DNA of 64,000 nt from Anabaena catenula FACHB-362 (GTDB lineage Bacteria; Cyanobacteriota; Cyanobacteriia; Cyanobacteriales; Nostocaceae): the NCBI RefSeq assembly GCF_014698735.1, contig NZ_JACJTQ010000018.1, positions 56,474 to 120,473 on the forward strand, given 5' to 3'. This document shows positions 53,573 to 62,600 of this stretch, in pieces. The notes under the pieces are model-generated. The model ran no database searches and was not told where the DNA came from. It was given only the letters and a program-made list of their open reading frames with translations. The translations under genes and the position numbers were made by a program. The first letter of the stretch is position 1. Each line of letters begins with the position of its first letter.

Positions 53573-54031
53573 TTGGGGATTGAGGAGAGGTGTGGAAAAA
53601 TCAAGAATTATCTGTTCCTCTCACCTCTTCCCAATTACGAATTACGTTGCTGTAGCGTTCCGCAGGAAAGGAAATATTATGAATTAAGCAGTCGTGGTGT
53701 AAAATAAATTGCACATTTCGGGAAGGGAACAGGGAACTCTTAACAGGGAACAGAAGAAGATTACAGGGATGTCTATTTTGTCAAAAAATAGACATCTGGT
53801 GGAAAAGAATGTAGAGCCGAGAATCCCTACCGATGGAATGTCTCTACAAGGGTTCTAGGAAACGCACATTTAATTTTCACTCCTATGTCTAATGTATAGC
53901 AGGAGGCAGGAGGCAGAGGGCAGGAGGCAGGAGGAAAAGCCTTATTATATCTAAGTTTCAAGGATTAATAATGTCCTAATTATCCTGGCTACAGCTATAT
54001 AATTAATTTTGCTGAGGTACTTTTTTATTGT
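53573..54031. repeat. gap with a mix of dispersed repeats
   Basis: The 460-base gap contains an AATTACG/CTGTAGCGTTCCGCAGG unit (53634-53690), a GGGAACAGG array (53720-53755), a 12-bp hairpin (53768-53779 with 53785-53796), a degenerate TGTAGAG...CTCTACA unit (53810-53848) and CAGGAGG heptamers (53900-53936). No gene. Confidence 0.75.
53768..53796. terminator. hairpin with GATGTCTATTTT arms
   Basis: GATGTCTATTTT (53768-53779) pairs with AAAATAGACATC (53785-53796) around a 5-base loop. It may end ftsE transcription or be part of a repeat; there is no T-tract after it. Confidence 0.4.
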
Positions 54032-54778
54032 TTAACTTTTGCAGATAACTTTTGCAGATATAGGTACAAAAGGTTTGGCACTGCTAGATAATAGAACCTG
54101 TAGCCCTTCCAAGTTTTGTAAACTATTCAAAGCTGCCTCACGAATCACTGTTTCCTTTTCTTGACTTAATAGGAGTTGCAAGCATTCGATAACTTCTTGC
54201 TTTACTAAAGTATCTACTTGCTTACGAGTGATGAATTTAGTGAGTTGACGCACGGTTATTAAGCGTTTTAAGGGATCTGTTTCTGTTAAGTTGTTCAATA
54301 ATTGATCAAGATCATCCTCCTCTCGATTTCTTTGAAGGCTGAAGATTTGCCAGACTAACAAGATTAAAGTTAACAGCGTCCCCAAACCTTGGACAATAGT
54401 ACCAATAGCAATCCAATGACTTGGGGAATCAACCCAGATTGCAGCAGTCATGTAAGTAATGAGTGTAGCAATACCACCGCTAAACACTGATAAAGCTAAT
54501 CGAATGTTGGTACTGTTTAAAAACCTATATATTTTTAACCAACTTAGTTGCCAGTTCCATTTTGGTATTGAGTAAGCCAAGATCATTACTCCAATGCCAA
54601 CTGCAAGTGCTAACAGCAACTTCCAGTTCCAAAACAGCATGGCAACGAAGATTGTCAGAAACCCAAGAATGCCTCCAGGTTCAGAGAAACGTTTTAACGT
54701 GTGCTGTTTTGGGCTTCCTGTCTTGATTTCTGGAAGTCGGTTAATTAATTGCCGCCAAGAAGACGAAGCCTGAGTCAC
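54032..54778 (-). CDS. membrane protein with C-terminal armadillo-like domain
   Basis: The product of 248 residues has a soluble N-terminal lead (30 residues), four membrane helices (GILGFLTIFVAMLFWNWKLL, ALAVGIGVMILAYSI, LALSVFSGGIATLITYMTAA, WIAIGTIVQGLGTLLTLILL) and, from about residue 150, a helical repeat segment (DLDQLLNNLTETDPLKRLIT, VDTLVKQEVIECLQLLLSQE, KETVIREAALNSLQNLEGL) that looks like armadillo/HEAT repeats on the cytoplasmic face. This build is typical of a conserved cyanobacterial protein family without a known function. It is a single gene between two gaps. Confidence 0.75.
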   Translation of the reverse strand: MTQASSSWRQLINRLPEIKTGSPKQHTLKRFSEPGGILGFLTIFVAMLFWNWKLLLALAVGIGVMILAYSIPKWNWQLSWLKIYRFLNSTNIRLALSVFSGGIATLITYMTAAIWVDSPSHWIAIGTIVQGLGTLLTLILLVWQIFSLQRNREEDDLDQLLNNLTETDPLKRLITVRQLTKFITRKQVDTLVKQEVIECLQLLLSQEKETVIREAALNSLQNLEGLQVLLSSSAKPFVPISAKVICKS

Positions 54779-55307
54779 AGATTTTACCTACTTGATTACA
54801 AGATTGCTTATTGATACGAGCTTTTCGTTGATTGAGAATGGGTACTCTATTTAACTCATGTTTTACTAAGTGTATTTCAACAATAAAATAGGAATCCTAA
54901 TATGGTGGATGTTGGGGTTTTAGGTCAGCTTTGCGACTAGCTTTAAAAAGCTCAAAATTGACCGTGATTTTTCTGGTACATTAACATAAAAACTTATGTT
55001 AGTCTTTATTTAGCTGTAATATTCACTAATATCAAAAGACCTTATTATATACTGGTTCCAGTATAATTTTTTTGAATCATAGAAAAAACCATAATAAAAC
55101 AGCAGTAAATCTTGATAAGTCATTTAATGATTTTACATTTACTTAATCTACTTAATCTAACAATAGTCGGAAGTTATGGTGTTCTCTGTTCGCTGATAAT
55201 AAACAAGTATGGGGGAACTATGGGGAGTTGGTACTGAATAAGTAAGAACTCTCGATCTACCTTGGTGATACAAATGCTCATTAGTTACAAAAAAACAAAG
55301 AAGATTT
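54779..55307. other. AT-rich gap of about 530 bases, no gene seen
   Basis: Neither strand shows a supported frame. The right end precedes the alpha/beta hydrolase start and includes GAAGATTT at 8-10 bases before it. Confidence 0.5.
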
Positions 55308-56204
55308 ATGTTGCAACAACTGGGATTTGAGCAACGCTCTATAAATACCTCACTAGGTAGGATGGTATACTATACTGCTAGTGGCGTACCTTGGCAGGAT
55401 GAAAGTGAAAAAACTGACAGGGAAACTTTGGTATTTCTACATGGCTTTGGTGGTGGGTCTTCTGCTTATGAGTGGTCGAAGGTATATCCGGCTTTCGCGG
55501 CTGAATATCGGGTGATTGCACCAGATTTAATCGGTTGGGGTAGATCTGATCATCCGCAACGCAGTTACAAAATTGAGGATTATTTGACGACGATTCGAGA
55601 GTTTATTGAACAGACTTGTACAAGTCCAGTCACAGCGATCGCATCTTCTTTGACGGCAGCGTTTATAATTCGAGTTGCCATCGCTCATCCTGATCTATTT
55701 AAGTCGTTGATTTTGGTCACTCCCTCTGGACTTTCGGACTTTGGTCAAGACTACTCCCGCAGCTTTTTTGCCCAGTTGGTCAGTGTTCCCATAGTTGACC
55801 GCTTGCTGTATAGTACGGGAATTGCGACGGATGCAGGTATTCGCACCTTTTTAGAGCAGCGGCAATTTGCTCAAGCTAATCGAGTTTATCAAGAAATTGT
55901 GGAAGCTTATTTACAATCTGCACAAGTACAAAATGCCGAGTACGCTGCTTTGTCCTTTGTCCGGGGAGATTTATGCTTTGATTTATCCCTTCACATTCAA
56001 CAGTTGACAACTCCCACTGCGATTATTTGGGGACAGAAATCACAATTTACTGGGCCAGAAATTGGTCGTCGCTTTGCGGAAATCAATCCTCAATTTATTC
56101 GCTTTTTCCAAACTTTAGAAGATGTGGGATTAACACCTCAATTAGAATTACCAGCAGTGACAATTGGATTAATTCGTAAATTTTTAAATTTGCTAAATGG
56201 GTGA
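55308..56204 (+). CDS. alpha/beta hydrolase fold protein with altered active site
   Basis: The fold is clear over 298 residues: strand LVFLHGFGGGSSAYEWS (oxyanion loop), RVIAPDLIGWGRSDHP, and the nucleophile elbow IASSLTAAF (residues 111-119). The elbow has Ser114 but Ala112 and Thr116 in place of the glycines of GxSxG. The block normally holding the catalytic His (GHxPQxE) reads GLTPQLELP, with Leu in place of His. The acid region (IIWGQKSQFTG) lacks the usual Asp. The protein may be a non-catalytic family member or use other residues; related cyanobacterial proteins show the same form. It is single. Confidence 0.82.
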   Translation: MLQQLGFEQRSINTSLGRMVYYTASGVPWQDESEKTDRETLVFLHGFGGGSSAYEWSKVYPAFAAEYRVIAPDLIGWGRSDHPQRSYKIEDYLTTIREFIEQTCTSPVTAIASSLTAAFIIRVAIAHPDLFKSLILVTPSGLSDFGQDYSRSFFAQLVSVPIVDRLLYSTGIATDAGIRTFLEQRQFAQANRVYQEIVEAYLQSAQVQNAEYAALSFVRGDLCFDLSLHIQQLTTPTAIIWGQKSQFTGPEIGRRFAEINPQFIRFFQTLEDVGLTPQLELPAVTIGLIRKFLNLLNG

Positions 56205-56205
56205 T

Positions 56206-56310
56206 TGGGGAGATGAGGATTGGGGATGAGGGAGAGTATTTATATTTATTCTGTCTTGCTGTCACCTGTCACCTGTAACCTGTCACCTGTCACCTTCTTC
56301 CAATTACCCC
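56206..56310. repeat. GGGGAGATGAGGATT and CACCTGT repeats
   Basis: A GATTGGGGATGAG unit is followed by CACCTGTCACCTGTAACCTG-type heptamers (56262-56296), filling the gap between the convergent hydrolase and DUF4330 genes. Confidence 0.75.
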
Positions 56311-56321
56311 TTACCAAAATG

Positions 56322-56855
56322 TTATTTATCCTTTAACCGGATATCAATTACGGAAGCGTTGAAATTATAGTTAAAACCTTCTAATTCAAAAGGCATTCCG
56401 ATTTTTACTTTATTTTTACCTAAAACTGGACCGCTGTCCGTAACTTCAGCTTTTCCTTCTAAGGTCAAAATAAAATCTCTACTAAAATTATTGGATCTGG
56501 GGTCTGGTAATTCTTTAACAGAACCATCTGGTTGGGGAACAGTAATTGTTCTGGGTAGTTCTTGAATGGATTTAATTCCGATTTGACCATAGGGTTGATT
56601 GCGAATAATTACATTTGTTTTACCACCTTTGCTAAATCCTTGTTTAAATAACTGCTCAGGGTCACGGACATTTAAACCACGAACTACTAAGTCTACTTCC
56701 ATAGGTAGTGTTTTTGTACCTAGTTGAGCCACAGAACCGTAAGTTCCAGGAAATATAAAGATGCCAAATATAACTAGCAAAATTACCAGTGCAGCACCTA
56801 AATCGAGTAAGTTGATTTTGCCGAATAAGCGACCTTTGGAATCTAAAATAGGCAT
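56322..56855 (-). CDS. DUF4330 family membrane-anchored protein
   Basis: The 177 residues start MPILDSKGRLFGKINLLDLG, the family's hallmark, followed by one membrane helix (AALVILLVIFGIFIF) and a soluble beta-rich domain (VDLVVRGLNVRDPEQLFKQG, IRNQPYGQIGIKSIQEL, FILTLEGKAEVTDSGPVLGK). The start at 56855 is chosen; a TTG 51 bases further upstream only adds LLLSSQTLLLQSLTKLV. Function is unknown. It is transcribed leftward alone. Confidence 0.82.
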   Translation of the reverse strand: MPILDSKGRLFGKINLLDLGAALVILLVIFGIFIFPGTYGSVAQLGTKTLPMEVDLVVRGLNVRDPEQLFKQGFSKGGKTNVIIRNQPYGQIGIKSIQELPRTITVPQPDGSVKELPDPRSNNFSRDFILTLEGKAEVTDSGPVLGKNKVKIGMPFELEGFNYNFNASVIDIRLKDK

Positions 56856-57189
56856 AACAAGTTTTGTCAGTGATTGTAAGAGCAAGGTTTGGGAGGAAAG
56901 TAGCAATTTTATCTATTTGGTAATAAGTTAAAGCGGCTTGGTGTTGCGGTCATGGGACAGTCTATCATGTCTGGGACAGTTCCCAGCAATGGCAGCCGAA
57001 AGCCAACTAAGTTGCAATTGAGAATTTCTGATTTTTAATCATAGCTCAGACTTTGAGGGTTTTCCGCGTGGTAATCTGGGAGTTGATATAGTTGTTGAGA
57101 TTAAGGGTATTAAGTTGAGAATGCAACTTCAGTAGCTATAAATACGTCCCCTATTTTAAGTTCTCACACAATGCTATTTTCTGAAGATT
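56856..57189. other. divergent gap between DUF4330 and M48 genes
   Basis: About 330 bases with two TGGGACAGT units near 56952-56982 and otherwise AT-rich sequence. Promoters for both neighbours should be here; no gene is visible. Confidence 0.5.
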
Positions 57190-58044
57190 ATGATTAACTG
57201 GAATGGATTTTTGAGAAATTACCGATTATGGCAGCGACGCTGGTTGTATCCGTTGATTTCGCTAAGTGTTGCTCTAAGTCTGTGCTTGAGTACACCTCTA
57301 CCAAGCAAAGCTTTCGATTTGTTACCGCTGTTATTGCAAGGTGTACAAGTATTTCAGTTGTCTAATATGTCTGCTCGTCAGGAAGTTGAGCTTGGTAAGC
57401 AGATGAATGATCAATTGCGCCAAGAAGTTAGAATTTCCCGCAATCAACAGCTTAATAGTTACGTAGAGCAGATTGGTAGACGTTTAGCAGCTAATAGCGC
57501 TCGCCCAAATATCCCTTATACTTTCCAAGTGGTTGAGGATAAAGCTGTGAATGCTTTTGCCACTGTGGGTGGTTTTCTTTATGTTAATACAGGGTTGCTA
57601 GAAGCTGCGGACAATGAAGCAGAACTAGCGAGTGTTATTGGTCACGAAATGGGTCACATTGAGGGTCAACACTTAGTCAAGCAGATGCGACAAAGAGCGA
57701 TCGCTAGTGGTGTAGCTACAGCAACTGGCTTAAGTCGCAGTCAAGCAGTAGGTATAGGTGTTGATTTAGCTCTCAATCGTCCACGCAGTCGTCAAGATGA
57801 ATATGATGCTGATAGCAGAGGACTAGCAGTTTTAACACGGGCTGGTTATTCTCAGTTAGCAATGGTTTCGTTTATGCAAAAGCTACAGGGAAGGAGTTCT
57901 GTTCCCACATTTTTGAGTACACACCCTGGAGCAAGCGATCGCGTGAAGGCTCTTCAACGTCAAATCAATAGTCAACCTAGTAAGGGAAATTATGGCTTGG
58001 ATAGTACGACTTATAAAGCTAATATCCGAGCCTTTTTACCCTAG
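57190..58044 (+). CDS. M48 family (BepA/LoiP-like) metalloprotease
   Basis: A zinc protease of 284 residues with an N-terminal membrane/signal segment (WLYPLISLSVALSLCLSTPL) and the catalytic H152-E153-x-x-H156 in VIGHEMGHIEGQH. The downstream ligand lies in QDEYDADSRGL. Preceding FATVGGFLYVNTGLLEAADN is the typical M48C block. Such periplasmic enzymes handle misfolded outer-membrane proteins. The C-terminus has FLSTHPGASDRVKALQRQI, a standard feature of the family. It is monocistronic. Confidence 0.93.
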   Translation: MINWNGFLRNYRLWQRRWLYPLISLSVALSLCLSTPLPSKAFDLLPLLLQGVQVFQLSNMSARQEVELGKQMNDQLRQEVRISRNQQLNSYVEQIGRRLAANSARPNIPYTFQVVEDKAVNAFATVGGFLYVNTGLLEAADNEAELASVIGHEMGHIEGQHLVKQMRQRAIASGVATATGLSRSQAVGIGVDLALNRPRSRQDEYDADSRGLAVLTRAGYSQLAMVSFMQKLQGRSSVPTFLSTHPGASDRVKALQRQINSQPSKGNYGLDSTTYKANIRAFLP

Positions 58045-58108
58045 AAATACTGCTTTCGCTAGTCAAAAACCCCCCTTATTGTCATTTCTCTAAACCTGAA
58101 CTTTCATC

Positions 58109-58870
58109 TCAAGCTCGTTGCTTGTGACGGTGACTAACTTTTACTTTCTTTGGCTCAATGATAGTTACTGCTTTTTCCAAAGGCAGAGTCCGAACGCAGT
58201 GGTTAAAAACATTGGCTTGATAAACTAGTTTATTGGTAATATCCAGTCCGGTTAACCAACCACTGCGAGGATGATAAGCACCAGTATCAATATCTAGCCA
58301 GCCTTGTCCTTGTGCTAATTGACCGGGAGCCACCCCTGGTAGACTAAAGGTGATAGTATGACCAACGATAATTAATTTATCGTGAAAGTACGGCTGTTCA
58401 AGACTGTGAAATTCATCACGTATCCAGCAAAGCTCATCTGCGGTTTGTTCTGATACAGATTTGCTGGGATCTACACCTGCATGAGTTAACCAAACGTCGC
58501 CCAAGTCAAGATAGATTGGTAAACTCTGAAACCAATCAATATGCTCTTGGGGAATTTGGGCGGCTTGATAACTAGTAATAGTTGCTTGTCCGCCACTATA
58601 CAGCCATGCGTGCATTGTTTGATTAGATTTATATTTATTACCAAGCACGCTCAGTAACATCTGTTCATGATTACCTAGCAGACAAGAATAGTTATTTTGT
58701 TTAACAAAATCTACTACCTGTGCGCTTTGAGGTCCGCGATCTATTAAGTCTCCCAAAAAATACACTTGATCTGTTGATATGGGAGCAATTGCCTTGAACA
58801 GAGTCATTAAGCCTTGATAGTAACCATGTACATCCCCAATAATAATTCTTCGTGGACTATTTTCGCTCAT
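58109..58870 (-). CDS. metallophosphoesterase (PPP-type serine/threonine phosphatase-like)
   Basis: The 253 residues hold the PPP motifs in order: GDVHGYYQGL, GDLIDRGPQS and GNHEQMLL, then VWLTHAGVDP and IIVGHTITFS. All metal ligands are present. Bacterial members of this size may act on phosphoproteins or on Ap4A; the substrate here is unknown. A basic tail (KKVKVSHRHKQRA) closes the protein. It is leftward, convergent with M48. Confidence 0.87.
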   Translation of the reverse strand: MSENSPRRIIIGDVHGYYQGLMTLFKAIAPISTDQVYFLGDLIDRGPQSAQVVDFVKQNNYSCLLGNHEQMLLSVLGNKYKSNQTMHAWLYSGGQATITSYQAAQIPQEHIDWFQSLPIYLDLGDVWLTHAGVDPSKSVSEQTADELCWIRDEFHSLEQPYFHDKLIIVGHTITFSLPGVAPGQLAQGQGWLDIDTGAYHPRSGWLTGLDITNKLVYQANVFNHCVRTLPLEKAVTIIEPKKVKVSHRHKQRA

Positions 58871-59100
58871 CGGCTCTTGCCTTGAATAAATTTACTGGAT
58901 AGTTTTACTACAGTCTTATTGGTCTGATTTCGCCCTGAATAGGTCACTAAATACCTGATGAATTACATAACCTACTATTGAACAAAATATATTTAGTGAC
59001 TCAGTAAAATTCTATCAGATATAACATGGCTATTGTAAATCTCATGCCAGTATAGCTTAGAATATAGACGATATTTATCTATCTCAGTGGGAGCCGCACA

Positions 59101-59379
59101 ATGTCTGATCAATTCTCTCCAGAAATTAGCGATCGCATCTGCAAACACATGAATGAAGATCATGCCAATGCAGTTGTTATCTACGCCCAGGCTTTTGGAA
59201 GTGTAAAAAATGCCACAACCGCCCAGATGCTCTCAATAGATGCCGAGGGTATGAATTTAACAGCCGAGGTCAATGGGGAAACAGTACCAGTTCGCGTCCA
59301 GTTTGATCATGTTCTCACAGATGCGGAAGATGCTCATCAAACTCTAATTGCGATGGTGAAGCAAGCGCGGGTTAAGTAG
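59101..59379 (+). CDS. DUF2470 domain protein
   Basis: The 92 residues match DUF2470: ISDRICKHMNEDHANAVVIY, a helix, LSIDAEGMNLTAEVNGETVP and a C-terminal LTDAEDAHQTLIAMVKQAR. The HMNEDH motif is the family signature. The domain is elsewhere fused to haem-oxygenase-like or pyridoxamine-phosphate-oxidase-like proteins, pointing to haem or tetrapyrrole binding, but a stand-alone protein may differ. Preceded by GGGAGCC, 6 bases before the ATG. Confidence 0.85.
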   Translation: MSDQFSPEISDRICKHMNEDHANAVVIYAQAFGSVKNATTAQMLSIDAEGMNLTAEVNGETVPVRVQFDHVLTDAEDAHQTLIAMVKQARVK

Positions 59380-59459
59380 TACCGAGTATTGAGTACCGAG
59401 TGCTGAGTGCTGAGTGCTGAGTGCTGAGTACCGAGTATTGAGTACCGAGTATTGAGTAG
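59380..59459. repeat. heptamer array (GTGCTGA, GTACCGA, GTATTGA)
   Basis: About eleven GAGTGCT/GAGTACC/GAGTATT heptamers directly after the DUF2470 stop codon. The apparent 108-codon minus-strand frame over it is composed of the repeats (TQYSVLNTRYSALSTQHSAL) and is rejected. Confidence 0.9.
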
Positions 59460-59621
59460 AAACAGCCTCAAATAATTTTCTAGTTTTTGTTGGATTATTT
59501 GGATCATTAACAACTAAATTGTTAAGTGATATTACAAACCTTGGCAAAATATTGAGAAATTGACCGCTAGTCAAACATGGCTCTAAGGTAGAACCTATAG
59601 GATAAAATTGAGGCAAATAAG

Positions 59622-59939
59622 ATGAATAAGAATAATATTCAAAACTATCGGTTTGTCTGCACCTTGACATTTGGTGATATCTACGGTCAAATCATTGTTT
59701 GGTTAATCACAATTACCATTAGTTTGGCATCGGCTTTGGCGCTAATGGGTGCGAGAAGACCAGTGTATGCTTTAGCTACAGTCGGATTAGTAGTTTTCCT
59801 GACACTGCCTTTCTTGCTGTTTGCCTTTGTGACGACATTGTTAAATCATATTGAATTAATTGCTATAGAACCGGGAACAAAGACAGAACCTATACCCGGT
59901 AATATTTCTCAGCAACAACCTGTACAAGCAACTAGTTGA
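59622..59939 (+). CDS. small membrane protein, unknown function
   Basis: The 105 residues have two membrane helices (IIVWLITITISLASALALMG and YALATVGLVVFLTLPFLLFAF) flanked by a hydrophilic N-terminus and a Pro/Gln-rich C-terminus. The ribosome site GAGG lies 8 bases before the ATG. No family is recognised. A rho-independent terminator follows before sdhA. It probably stands alone. Confidence 0.6.
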   Translation: MNKNNIQNYRFVCTLTFGDIYGQIIVWLITITISLASALALMGARRPVYALATVGLVVFLTLPFLLFAFVTTLLNHIELIAIEPGTKTEPIPGNISQQQPVQATS

Positions 59940-59987
59940 GAAATGGGTAATTGGTAATGGTAATAAACTAAGAACTTAAGATAACAT

Positions 59988-60015
59988 CCCTGTCTAGAGG
60001 CAGGGTATTTTTTTT
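59988..60015 (+). terminator. rho-independent terminator
   Basis: CCCTGTC and GGCAGGG (with one G-U pair) form a 7-bp stem with a TAGA loop, followed by TATTTTTTTTT. It ends the small membrane protein's transcript 49 bases after its stop codon and lies just before the sdhA leader. Confidence 0.75.
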
Positions 60016-60033
60016 GCAATGAGAGTTAAATTT

Positions 60034-61761
60034 ATGTTAGAGCATGATGTCATTATTGTTGGTGGTGGTTTGGCAGGATGTCGGGCTGCGCTAGAAATCG
60101 CCCGGACTGATCCTAGTTTAAATGTGGCGGTAGTTGCCAAAACCCATCCGATTCGTTCTCACTCCGTTGCTGCTCAAGGTGGTATGGCGGCATCTTTGAA
60201 AAATGTTGACCCAGAAGATAGTTGGGAAGCACACGCTTTTGATACTGTTAAGGGTTCTGATTATTTGGCAGACCAAGACGCTGTGGCTATTCTCACCCAA
60301 GAAGCGCCAAATGTGGTAATTGACTTAGAACACATGGGGGTTTTGTTCTCGCGTCTTGCTGATGGTAGGATTGCTCAACGGGCTTTTGGTGGACATTCCC
60401 ACAACCGCACTTGTTACGCTGCTGATAAAACTGGTCATGCAATTCTGCACGAGTTGGTGAATAATTTACGGCGTTATGGTGTGCAAATTTACGAAGAATG
60501 GTATGTAATGCGCCTGATTTTAGAAGATGGTCAGGCAAAAGGTTTGGTGATGTTTCACCTGTTAGATGGGCAAATTGAGGTGGTGCGGGCTAAGGCGGTG
60601 ATGTTTGCGACGGGTGGATATGGTCGCGTTTATAACACCACTTCTAATGATTATGCTTCGACCGGTGACGGTTTGGCAATGACTGCGATCGCGGGTTTGC
60701 CTTTAGAAGATATGGAATTTGTGCAGTTTCATCCCACTGGTTTATATCCTGTAGGAGTGCTGATTTCCGAGGCTGTGCGCGGGGAAGGGGCGTATTTGAT
60801 TAATGCTGAGGGCGATCGCTTTATGGCGAATTATGCGCCCAGTAGAATGGAGTTGGCTCCTCGTGATATTACCTCAAGAGCGATCGCTTATGAAATTCGT
60901 GCCGGTCGCGGTGTCAATCTCGATGGTAGCCCAGGTGGCCCCTTTGTTTACCTAGATTTGCGCCACATGGGTAAAGAAAAAATCATGAGTCGCGTTCCCT
61001 TCTGTTGGGAAGAAGCACACCGTTTAGTAGGCGTTGATGCTGTCACTCAACCGATGCCAGTCCGTCCCACAATTCATTATTGCATGGGTGGTATACCAGT
61101 TAACACCGATGGACAAGTTCGCAGCAGTGGAGATGGTTTAGTTGATGGCTTCTATGCTGCTGGAGAAACCTCTTGCGTTTCTGTTCATGGTGCAAATCGT
61201 CTCGGTAGTAATTCCCTATTAGAATGTGTAGTTTATGGCAAACGCACAGGAGCAAGTATAGCCAGATATGTGCAGAACCGCAAATTACCAAATGTAAATG
61301 AGCAACCTTATATTATCGAAGCAAAACAACAAATTCAATCTTTACTAGAACAACCTGGAAAATATCGGATTAACCAAATTCGTCAAGAATTTCAAGACAC
61401 AATGACACAATATTGTGGAGTGTTCAGAACAGAAGAATTAATGCGAGAAGGTTTGGAGAAACTTGATAAATTACAACAACAATATCCACAGATTTATTTA
61501 GATGATAAAGGCAGTTGTTGGAATACGGAATTAGTAGAAGCTTTCGAATTACAGAGTTTAATGGTAGTAGGACAGACAATTTTAGCATCAGCCTTAAATC
61601 GTCAAGAAAGTCGCGGCGCACATTTCCGGGAGGATTTCCCAAATAGAGATGATAGTCAATTCCTGCAACACACAATGGCTTATTATTCACCAGCGGGAAT
61701 TGATATTCAATATCGTCCGGTAATGATTAATATGTTTGAGCCAAAGGAGAGGAAGTATTAA
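60034..61761 (+). CDS. sdhA: succinate dehydrogenase/fumarate reductase flavoprotein subunit
   Basis: The flavoprotein oxidises succinate to fumarate and feeds electrons to plastoquinone in the thylakoid. Motifs: dinucleotide-binding VIIVGGGLAGCRAALEIA, FAD-His region RSHSVAAQGGMAA, active-site GGHSHNRTCYAADKTGHAIL, SEAVRGEGAYLIN and HYCMGGIPVN. The ATG at 60034 (MLEHDVII) is chosen with GAGAG about 10 bases upstream; an upstream ATG at 60019 lies just after the terminator's T-tract. 575 residues is the usual cyanobacterial length. Iron-sulphur and other subunits are not in the window, as is common in cyanobacteria. Confidence 0.95.
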   Translation: MLEHDVIIVGGGLAGCRAALEIARTDPSLNVAVVAKTHPIRSHSVAAQGGMAASLKNVDPEDSWEAHAFDTVKGSDYLADQDAVAILTQEAPNVVIDLEHMGVLFSRLADGRIAQRAFGGHSHNRTCYAADKTGHAILHELVNNLRRYGVQIYEEWYVMRLILEDGQAKGLVMFHLLDGQIEVVRAKAVMFATGGYGRVYNTTSNDYASTGDGLAMTAIAGLPLEDMEFVQFHPTGLYPVGVLISEAVRGEGAYLINAEGDRFMANYAPSRMELAPRDITSRAIAYEIRAGRGVNLDGSPGGPFVYLDLRHMGKEKIMSRVPFCWEEAHRLVGVDAVTQPMPVRPTIHYCMGGIPVNTDGQVRSSGDGLVDGFYAAGETSCVSVHGANRLGSNSLLECVVYGKRTGASIARYVQNRKLPNVNEQPYIIEAKQQIQSLLEQPGKYRINQIRQEFQDTMTQYCGVFRTEELMREGLEKLDKLQQQYPQIYLDDKGSCWNTELVEAFELQSLMVVGQTILASALNRQESRGAHFREDFPNRDDSQFLQHTMAYYSPAGIDIQYRPVMINMFEPKERKY

Positions 61762-61773
61762 CTTTGAATAAAT

Positions 61774-61809
61774 GTCTGATAGCGTAGCGTGGCGCAAGCG
61801 ATATCAGAC
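61774..61809. repeat. 36-bp mini-element with GTCTGATA ends
   Basis: GTCTGATA and TATCAGAC bound GCGTAGCGTGGCGCAAGCGA. The same 8-base ends, with the same flanking ATTTTCA on the right, begin and close the 62601-63050 element 800 bases away. It is in the gap just after sdhA. Confidence 0.65.
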
Positions 61810-61873
61810 ATTTTCATTTACGGGTAATTTGTTGGGTTGCGCTGTTGCTTAACCCAACATACATTTCTACATT

Positions 61874-62554
61874 TTAAATTGTATCTGGGTCAATATTTAA
61901 TTCTCTCAATTTTGCAGCTAACCGTTCTGCTTTTCTCACTTCTTTTTCTGCTGTTTCTTCTGGTGTAGGAACTAATTTTTCTTCTGGTGTAAAATACCGT
62001 AATAAACCCTCATGAATTCCTAAATATAATCCTAGCTGGCGACTCCACAAATGTCCTTTTTCATCGGCTTCTAGAGGTTGATATTCTCCATCTACTAAAT
62101 GAAAACCTGCAAATTCTAATGTATAAGGATCGAACCAAAAATAATCTGGTGTGCGGAAAGTATTTTGATAAAGTTCTTTTTTAAATTCTCTATCTGTATT
62201 TGCTGTAATTGGTGAAAGAATTTCTAAAATGAAATTCGGATATTTACCGTCTTCTTCCCAAACCACCCAACTTTTACGAGTTTTGCGTTCAGTTCCTAAA
62301 ACTACAAAGAAATCTGGACCTCGGAAAAATTCTGATTTTTTTTGGTTAGGACTATAGTAAATACTGAGGTTTCCCGCAGCATAAAAATCATTTCTATCTT
62401 TCCACAGCCATTTGATACATTTGATTAAGAGCATAATTTGCTCTAGATGCAGTTCTGTTTCCACGGGAGGTTCGTTACTATATAAATCACCTGGGGGAAA
62501 AATTACATCTTGGGAGATGTTTTGTTGAGCTTCTAATTCTTGAGCAATGATCAT
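61874..62554 (-). CDS. Uma2 family endonuclease-like protein
   Basis: A 226-residue member of the Uma2 group with a PD-(D/E)XK pattern: RGPDFFVVLG (catalytic Asp), FILEILSPITANTDRE (Glu), KKELYQNTFRTPDYFWFDP and WSRQLGLYLGIHEG. The C-terminal coiled segment (ETAEKEVRKAERLAAKLREL) is often seen in the family and may bind partners. It starts at MIIAQELEAQ. It lies next to the repeat element and has no operon partner. Copies of this family, such as that at 16290, are common in cyanobacterial genomes. Confidence 0.87.
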   Translation of the reverse strand: MIIAQELEAQQNISQDVIFPPGDLYSNEPPVETELHLEQIMLLIKCIKWLWKDRNDFYAAGNLSIYYSPNQKKSEFFRGPDFFVVLGTERKTRKSWVVWEEDGKYPNFILEILSPITANTDREFKKELYQNTFRTPDYFWFDPYTLEFAGFHLVDGEYQPLEADEKGHLWSRQLGLYLGIHEGLLRYFTPEEKLVPTPEETAEKEVRKAERLAAKLRELNIDPDTI

Positions 62555-62600
62555 AAATTTGATATGGCATCAAGTTGTTATTTGTTTATTATAGCATTTT

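Noticed and set aside
59344..59670. 108-codon minus-strand frame
   Set aside because: Built largely from heptamer repeats and antisense to the small membrane protein's start.
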